NCBI RefSeq assembly: GCF_024139115.2
Contig: NC_085140.1
Coordinates: 332,627,953 to 332,691,952 of the forward strand
Reading direction: 5' to 3'
DNA: 64,000 nt
Source of the DNA: Armigeres subalbatus
Lineage: Eukaryota; Arthropoda; Insecta; Diptera; Culicidae
The translations under genes and the position numbers were made by a program. A model generated the notes under the pieces. It was not told the DNA's origin, did no database searches, and was given only the letters and a program-made list of their open reading frames with translations. Positions 57,600-64,000 of this stretch are shown one piece after another (the stretch's first letter is position 1; the number at the start of each line of letters is the position of its first letter).

Positions 57600-58240
57600 T
57601 GACAATTCTCTGACGGCAGCCGACAGGATTCCGGCCCGGATGATAATGTGAAAATTATCCTGGAGCAGTTCATTGAATTTCAAGAGTCCTTCCATTTGGT
57701 ACTGATTAGCCACGGAGAAACCTTCCATCGTCTGAATCGCAAAAAACTGTGGGCGTCCCAGGGAGGTCTAGACAAAATCGAGAGTCCTGTGCAATGGAGT
57801 CGCTAAAGTGAAATGACCTGGTTGTACACTCCCACTCATCAACGTCAGCAAGACCAAATTGCTGTATATGAACAACTCCAACTCCACGGTAGCCGGGCAA
57901 ACAGTGGAGAAGGTCGAAAACCAAAGCCAGCCAACGTCGGGTAGCGGACCAAGATCAACATAGAACATGGGGATCCAATCGGCCCAGGCAATGCCGATGT
58001 CTACGTTTTACAGCTCGGGCCTGGTAGCCTCACAACTGGATCCCGAATGCTGAGCCCCATCGACAATGCCATCGAAATCCAATTTCAACAGCAACTCCAC
58101 AGTGTGAATGGACGGTGAACTCTGGAAGCAAGCGCTGGATAGGAATCTGGCAGGACATCGCAGCAGAGGTAGACCTGAGATATCCTGGCGATAAAAACCT
58201 AACAGAAAAATAAACGAAGTCGTTAGGAGTCAGACTTGGG
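57600..58240 (+). pseudogene. Decayed RTE-family LINE (second family), plus strand
   Basis: IILEQFIEFQESFHLVLISH followed by HRLNRKKLWAS (about 57645-57755) corresponds to the motif A region of the same family as 54.8-56.1 kb, here in the opposite orientation. Further on, NVSKTKLLYMNNSNSTVAGQ and QTVEKVEN (about 57840-57920) and LDRNLAGHRSRGRPEISWR (about 58130-58185) are the C-terminal landmarks. Large internal deletions and stops. Confidence 0.65.
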
Positions 58241-58505
58241 CCCAAGTCAAAGATGGAGAGAAAAGGACCCAATTCCCAGTGCCGTATAGCCTCTGTAACA
58301 ATGTAACAATACCCATCGCTATGTTTACAAAGTAATAGAGTTTATTTTTGAACTTGTTTGGAAGAATGTTTTATCTATCTATTTACTTAACCATGCGGGA
58401 CTCGCACCGTTGTTTTACAACATCTTTGAAAAAAGCACAAGTGTCGTGCACAAGAGCGGCGGGACTGCGTGAGTAATCCAGGACCAAGCGAGTCACGGAA
58501 GTTTA

Positions 58506-58798
58506 AAAATGAATTTCTGTTTGTCTGCACCTTATAGACTTATAGTGTGAAAATTTGTATACAGAGGTTTTTGGGGCCGAAAATGGAACACCAATTTCTT
58601 CATAGCTCGAGAATGAGTCAAGAAAATGGAACCAAATCTGGCATGTGGAGGTTTTGGAAAGGAAGATATGTTTCAGTGGTGGTTCGAAACCCCTCTCCTT
58701 CTGGAAAGAGGAGCTCCCATACAAATGAAGCATAAATTTCTGCATAACTCGAGAACTAATTAATTTTAGGCAAAACGAAGTTCGTCGGGCCAGCTAGT
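58506..58798 (+). mobile_element. Non-autonomous Helitron remnant
   Basis: The left part reads aaaatgaatttctgtttgtctg. The right end is acgaagttcgtcgggccagctagtt, with a small hairpin (ACGAA.TTCGT) about ten bases before the terminal CTAG, as Helitrons have. No inverted ends and no target duplication, as expected. No helicase. Confidence 0.65.
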
Positions 58799-58983
58799 TT
58801 TCATAAAACAAGTGGAACTTTAACTCTCAAAAAAGCGGTTTGTTTTCAGTGTATCGTACCATTGCTTGAAGTAAGGTATTTAAAGGCGAATCTGCAACCA
58901 GACACCTGAGAAAACATCTCAGATCGTGCCTCAGATGAGCCACAATGACCTCAGCACACCCGTGCATGTTACTTAGAGACGCC

Positions 58984-59180
58984 CGTTTCAAATCACTCAG
59001 AGGCTGAGTGAAATTGTATGCCGTCTCTTTTTTCCCACGGAAAAAGTTACTCAATTTTCGTAAAAGTGGAACAACTCAAATTTTGAGTTGTTCCACTTTT
59101 TACGAAAATTGAGTAACTTTTCCGTGGGAAAAAAAGAGACGGTATTACAATTTCACTCAGTCTCTGAGTGATTTGAAACG
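58984..59180. repeat. Near-perfect palindrome, ~98-bp arms, 1-bp spacer
   Basis: The left arm (58984-59080) runs from cgtttcaaatcactcaga to acaactcaaa; the right arm (59082-59180) is its reverse complement with about two mismatches and four single-base indels, mostly in A/T runs. The centre is a single T at 59081. No target duplication was found. A transcript across it would form a long double-stranded hairpin. Confidence 0.9.
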
Positions 59181-59184
59181 GTGT

Positions 59185-60265
59185 GTGGGTGAATTTGCTT
59201 CCTGTATCCTGTCTATGGGTTTGTCTAGGGATCCTATATTAAGAGATGTGCGAATACTTTTCCAGACGATTTAGCAACGCTGGTACTTTCGTAAACAAAC
59301 GCTGCCAGCACTTGCCGTGGGGCAAAATGTTGCAGCTCGAACATGACTTTACATATAATGGCATTTTCAGATTTCGTTGTCTAACGTCCAACAGTGCATT
59401 ATCACTAAAATAAAAGTGCAATACAAATGAACAAAGTACCATGCATAAACTAGACTACTTCAACTTTCCAATGTAAAACAAATTGTTCATTCGACAAAAC
59501 TTTTCGTAAACTCTTTTTCATTACAATTGCAATACCTTTCAATCCGCAACAATAACAATGTTCATTTGGCTCAAATTCTGACAGCTCTCAATGCTCGATT
59601 GGCTCAAGATGGCCGCTTTCGCATATCTCTGAATGTAGGACAGGGATGGAATGCTCCTCAGAGCGAATCAGGAGAAGAAAAAAAATGCTCACTGCTCTCG
59701 ACACACGAATCTTTGCTCTTCTCTTTTGTACTTTGGCGTTTCACTCTTTTTCGGGGAGCTCCGAAATATATTCATTTTTCAATGATAACTAAATAGTTTG
59801 ACTCAATGAGGTGAGGAAAAAGTTGCTCATTGAGTATCTTTGAGTCTCTTTTATTAGGACGGAATTGGTGGTGGCAAAAAAAAAGATAATTAGTTGGCTA
59901 ATCTAACGGTAGCCAGTAGGTCATTGTATTTATCGCTTTGTTTAGAAAACAATTCAATCACTGCCATAATGCGTGTTTAGGACTGTTGCATTTAATTTTA
60001 CACGTTGAAGACATTCCCCTGAATGAGCTTAATAATTTTCATTAAAAATTTAAGCAGTCGCAAACATCCTGTATTAATCGGTCAAAACGGTATACACTGG
60101 AGTCACTTTTCATGCGATTTAATATGAGGCTTAATTTTTATGCGGATTTTAGGTCTCATGCGTTTAAACGCGTTTACACAATATTTTGAAATAGGTCTTG
60201 GTGCCTTTATGCCACTACGATCAAGGGATCGCTCCCTGGCCCTTCCCTTTTCATCTTCTTCAATC
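59185..60265. other. Anonymous stretch
   Basis: No supported gene. Several ctcattgag / ctcaatgag words occur around 59640-59850 and again at 60880-61030, hinting at a dispersed element, without clear ends. Confidence 0.3.
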
Positions 60266-60267
60266 AT

Positions 60268-60390
60268 CATCATCATCATCTATCTATCTATATATATAAA
60301 AAAATGAGTTTGTTTTTCCTTTGAGGCATTATAACTTGTGAACGGGTTGGCCGATTTGCATGATTTACTCACCAATCGAATCGTTTTGGG
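60268..60390 (+). mobile_element. Helitron 5' end
   Basis: tctatctatctatatatata, then aaaaaaatgagtttgttttt, then gaacgggttggccgatttgc resembles the 5' terminus of mosquito Helitrons (TC start, TATATA, AAAATG). No 3' end found nearby, so a 5' fragment. Confidence 0.5.
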
Positions 60391-61097
60391 CTCTTTTGTT
60401 TGTTTATGTATATGAAAAAATAGAACAATTTGCTAGGGAAAGTTGAGAAGTTGTCTAAATGAAACGGTTTCATGAGTTCTGAAGAAAGCCATCAAGCTCG
60501 AACTGAAATCGATCTAGAGTGCGACGCCTCAATCAATTAAATGATTGACCGATCAAAAATAAAACCCGAGTGAGATCAGTCAGGTTCGCCTTGTATAAGA
60601 TAATTTCGTCAATAATCTCTTTGCAATCCAAATTGTAATTACTAACCAGATAAATATAGAATTGCGTATATCAAGCTGCGTGTTGCTTAGAAGCAGTAAA
60701 TAATTGATGTAAAGATAGACTGGTGTTCATTTCTACCCGTTCATGGACACGGTCCCTATTCTCATGCTGGTCTCATAAAGGTGCGAATGTGTGAGGCTGT
60801 TGTGCGGGTAGCGATGGTATGACAGAAGTGTGCTTACATTTCTCTGTACGTTCAGTTGGAAAGATCAACAAAATGATGCTCCTCAAAGAGGCACATTGAG
60901 ACTAACGGTTTCTCTCAATGAGCGCCGCTCCTCATTTTTCCCTCAACGAAGAGCATCTTTTTTATGTTTTGATCATATCCGTGATGTTTTGTTGCTCATA
61001 TTTGATGAACTTTTTGCTCATTGAGCTCATTGTGCGAGTAAACGCCAAGCCTGATGTAGGATCCCTACACTGAACCCAAAATTCATCCTGAGAATTA

Positions 61098-61280
61098 GGT
61101 TCTGCAGCATGACGTCACGAATGAATTCGGTCCTCGTCGAATGAACTTTTGACAGTTCAGTAGTACTTTCGACTGACTCCGACAACGGTCGAGCTCGTGA
61201 TTGGTTGGCTCCCCTGTGTCCAACAAAAAGTACTACTGATCTTTCACCAGATTGAGGTTACGTACAGATGCTGCAGAACC
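61098..61280. mobile_element. TA-flanked MITE, 183 bp
   Basis: Ends GGTTCTGCAGCAT and its exact reverse complement; TA at 61096-61097 and 61281-61282. Non-coding. Confidence 0.7.
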
Positions 61281-62074
61281 TAATGACTGAAAAGTGATTC
61301 GTTACCGCCCCTTTACGATCGTCATTTACATTTCGGATGATTTGCATTCGATGGATCCACACAATAAATTACGAGCTTTTGGATGCGAATCATCCGTTGA
61401 CCGACTGATTGGTAAACAGAATACGAATGATTTTTGGGATTATGTTTGTCTGATTGGATTATGATTATCTAAGGAAGAAAATTCCTATTCCAAATGGGAG
61501 AAAACAAATTTACACCATGCTGATTCGTGCTAAAATAATCTATGTCAACAAAATGAAAAAAAAAGTTTTATTCAATATTTTTATTGCATTCATTGTACAC
61601 ATTTATATTTTCATAATACTTGGTTTTTACATCACCATTCCCAGTACAAACATAAGTTAAGGAATAAAGATAACCAATGCTAAAACCAATGGCTAAATTA
61701 ATTTAAAACTAATAACCCAAGCAACCAGAAGTTCGGATAAGAAGTGCTATTTTGGCTTAATCAGCTCTCATTTTAAGTAATTTTTATGCTACGTTTAGAC
61801 AAGGCAAGTGAATTGATCAACTCAGTTGAATTCCATCGACTTGACCATGAATTGAACGTGTAAACATTCCAATTCAATCCAATTGATCAATTGACTTGAC
61901 TTGAACGAAAGTTGAACCTGCTCAACTTTTTCATTGGAAGATAAAAACAAACAAAGCAAACTGACACACTGAAAAATAAACAAACATTTGCATATGGCGG
62001 CAGAATCTCCCGTTTCCTCGTCCGTTGCCGTCTTTTAAAAGTGTTAAAAGTTCTTGTGCAGTAAAGTTTAAAAA

Positions 62075-62435
62075 ATGTCGCGGTGGTCCGAGGATAAGTC
62101 GCTGGTCTTCGTGCAGCACTATGAGAAGTATAGGTCCTTGTGGGATCCATCATATAAGGATTACTGAACTGGACATCCGGAACCAAGCCATAAAGTTGTT
62201 ATCAACGGATATGGAATGCTCCGGAATAACGATGACGACCGACGATGTGAAGAATCGTATCAAATCCATCAGGACCACTTATGCAGCAGAGAAAAGGAAG
62301 ATTGAGAAATCGAAGAAGTCAGGCTCGTCGTCGGACGACATATATCAGCCGTCATGCAGTTGGTACGAGGTTGCTGACCGGTTCCTGCGAAAGTCAGCAA
62401 CCATCAGACCAGTGTTCGAAAATCTGGTAAGATAA
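62075..62435 (+). pseudogene. MADF-domain gene, first exon, frameshifted
   Basis: An ATG at 62075 in good context (aaaaATG) opens a MADF-type DNA-binding domain: SRWSEDKSLVFVQHYEKYRS then LWDPSYKDY, ending at TGA 62165-62167. The domain continues in the next frame with ELDIRNQAIKLL, DVKNRIKSIRTTYAAEKRK and CSWYEVADRFLRKS, so one base is missing or extra near 62160. MADF proteins are Myb/SANT-like transcription regulators; MADF-like proteins also accompany PIF/Harbinger transposases. The frame ends at TAA 62433-62435, or is spliced at the GTAAGA at 62427-62432. The exact role is unknown. Confidence 0.7.
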
Positions 62436-62728
62436 GTTTCTTTATTTTTATTTGAGAGAGATGCATATTCTTAGCAGAAAAACTGCGACGGAAGCAACCG
62501 GGTTTTGATTGTTCTATTATATAATTATATTATATTCTCTACTGAAATTTGTATCGATATACAAACAAATTACCCAACTTCGGAAGTAAATAGTGCGCTG
62601 AATTCTCATGAGGATGCGCTAAGCAACGCATAGTTTAATTTTACAGAAAGTTCCGAGGAAAGTTCTTACTTCCACATCTTAATTATGTGCTACACCGACA
62701 ATATTAAATTTTAGTCAAATATAGTTTA

Positions 62729-62873
62729 GGTCCGTTCATAAATTAAGTTATGGTGTAGGCCGTGCGTTACGATCCATACAAAAAATTAAACCTTTCGTAC
62801 AAAAAGTGTTACAAGGTGAGGGTGGGAGTTCAAAATCATCAAATTTAGCGTAACGTAATTTGTGAATCAGCCC
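62729..62873. mobile_element. Small MITE inside the putative intron
   Basis: Left GGTCCGTTCATAAATTAAG; right, reverse complemented, GGGCTGATTCACAAATTACG. Inexact inverted ends; related internal phrases occur in the element at 27.4 kb. TA precedes the left end; the right flank is not a clean match. Confidence 0.45.
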
Positions 62874-63192
62874 TTTTTCGCGGTTTTCGGTCGAGTCGAT
62901 TATTTATTTAAAACAAGAATGACTGTCGCATCTGTCGAAAGTAAATAAAACCATCAGAGCGTGTCCCAGATTCCAAAACAAGGAACATAAAATTTGGGAT
63001 TTTTTTCAAAAACTGCACATTTTTTGTATAAGTAAGTTCAACAGCATCTGACTTAGCATTATGCGTTAGATGTACTACAGGAGTACAATGCGGTAAGTGT
63101 TTTAAAATTTGACCCTTAGCCAGTTTCTGAGACCTCAGGCCAGTTTCAAATTCAACTCGACGTTTTGTTTACATTTTCATTTTGATTTCCAG

Positions 63193-63600
63193 CATTCCGT
63201 TTCCGTCAAGCGGATGTACGCTTAATCGAGCTACGCTGAACGAGTTTAACTGCAAGAACGGTACCAGATTATGGGAACCATGTATCGTTCGAAAACTTAG
63301 AAAACCCGTGAGACATACGAAGTGTAACTCAGTGTCATTTTGGGAGCAAGCAGTAATTGATCAAGGGAACTTGGCCGTGCAGAAGAATTATAAGATGAAA
63401 CCCCCAAAAACTGATGAACGCTTCGCATTGCTGGTCAATTCGGGGAAGAATATCGCCGATTTTGGATTAGATTTGAGAGAGGAGTGGTTGTGAGGGAACA
63501 AACGAGATCAAATTCCAGTTCTACGAAAAAAGAACAGGTGCGGAGAAGTTACTTTGATGTCAAGAATGTGAACAACTATGGCATTGTACACGCTGAAAAT
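63193..63600 (+). other. Possible second exon downstream of the MADF exon
   Basis: A strong acceptor-like site (ttttcattttgatttccag, ending 63192) precedes, and a strong donor-like site (aatGTAAGT at 63601) follows. Inside, the frame 63182-63493 reads RLWEPCIVRKLRKPVRHTKC and FALLVNSGKNIADFGLDL with coding-like composition, and another frame (63484-63672) continues to the donor. No domain is recognised, and the phase does not join the MADF exon cleanly, so either a frameshift lies inside or the two are unrelated. Confidence 0.3.
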
Positions 63601-63679
63601 GTAAGTAACTTTACATATAACAATAAAAATAATGCTGCGACTTGCATCTGTGTCCAAATAAATATTCAATAACGTCACA

Positions 63680-64000
63680 AACCAAAGCTGGTGAAGTACT
63701 GAGCGTATATAAGGATACCGCGGATAATCAGGAATATGAGGATTAACTAATGCTTATGATGGACTACATATGCGTCATCAAACTGTAAAACAATGACCAT
63801 TGAACGATCCTTTACTATCCTCTATTGACAAGAGAAAGTGTATACATGTTTTGAAACCCAACCCGTTCGCGTTAAGAGAGAGATTGATGATAATAGATAA
63901 GTTGAATAAGTAAATAAGTTAAACTGCTATTTGATTGGTTCAAGAAGTTGAATCGTATTCAACGTCCCCTTTACAACAGTGCTCTATGTTGAAAAGTTTA
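63680..64000. other. Anonymous right edge
   Basis: AT-rich, no gene or repeat noticed. Confidence 0.3.

Noticed and set aside
1..64000. A previously undescribed gene system
   Set aside because: After reading both strands, everything with coding character belongs to known retrotransposon groups or a MADF-type gene. The unexplained parts are repeats, and claiming a new system would go beyond the sequence.

Overview
The window looks like repeat-dense intergenic or intronic DNA from a culicine mosquito, most likely Aedes. That assignment rests on the repeats: Feilai-type tRNA-derived SINEs, BEL/Pao, R1-, RTE- and Jockey/I-type retrotransposons, hAT and TA-dinucleotide MITEs, Helitron ends, and an AT-rich background. 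No bacterial operon, CRISPR array, rRNA gene or canonical tRNA gene was seen. No intact host gene can be read end to end. The best host-like candidate is a broken MADF-domain gene at the right edge (about 62.07-63.6 kb).

Layout. 0-13 kb: anonymous AT-rich DNA with a 5'-truncated LINE tail (1585-2288, poly(A), 10-bp target duplication), several TA-flanked MITEs (3400-4110, 4137-4697, 8921-9109), a hAT-like MITE (9493-9762), SINE scraps and a decayed RTE-like LINE 3' end (11.6-12.2 kb). 13-24 kb: a decayed Jockey/I-type LINE on the minus strand (14.9-15.6 kb), small foldback elements, a SINE (18.1 kb) and a foldback block rich in GCCGAA (23.7-24.1 kb). 24-27 kb: a SINE, a degenerate minisatellite and the best-preserved LINE, an RTE-like reverse transcriptase truncated at its 5' end. 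27.4-31.2 kb: two MITEs sharing one TA, a third MITE, and a Feilai SINE with a 100-bp (TTC)n tail. 32-35.2 kb: GC-richer unassigned DNA, a 23-bp minisatellite, an RTE-like fragment and one hAT-like terminus. 36.3-38.4 kb: a deleted R1-clade element on the minus strand next to a long-armed MITE. 39-42 kb: LINE scraps and a clean hAT MITE with an 8-bp target duplication.

43.1-50.65 kb is the centrepiece: a hAT-type MITE (ends CAGGGTTGCCACAT, 8-bp duplication gacccaat) split by a full-length BEL/Pao retrotransposon (two ~630-bp LTRs, 5-bp duplication tatac). The gag-pol order is normal (gag, zinc knuckles, DSGS protease, RT, RNase H, integrase), but the frame is broken at several points. 51.7-54.8 kb is a composite with hAT-like ends, a 398-bp direct duplication, a tRNA-like SINE head and a three-copy 99-bp tandem repeat. 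54.8-58.3 kb carries decayed RTE fragments in opposite orientations. 58.5-61.3 kb has Helitron ends, a ~197-bp near-perfect palindrome and another MITE.

The elements interact mainly by nesting and by lending machinery: the MITEs and SINEs encode nothing and would need enzymes supplied in trans. I see no convincing new functional system; the most informative signals are the nested insertions with readable target duplications and the repeat arrays next to a pol III-like promoter.
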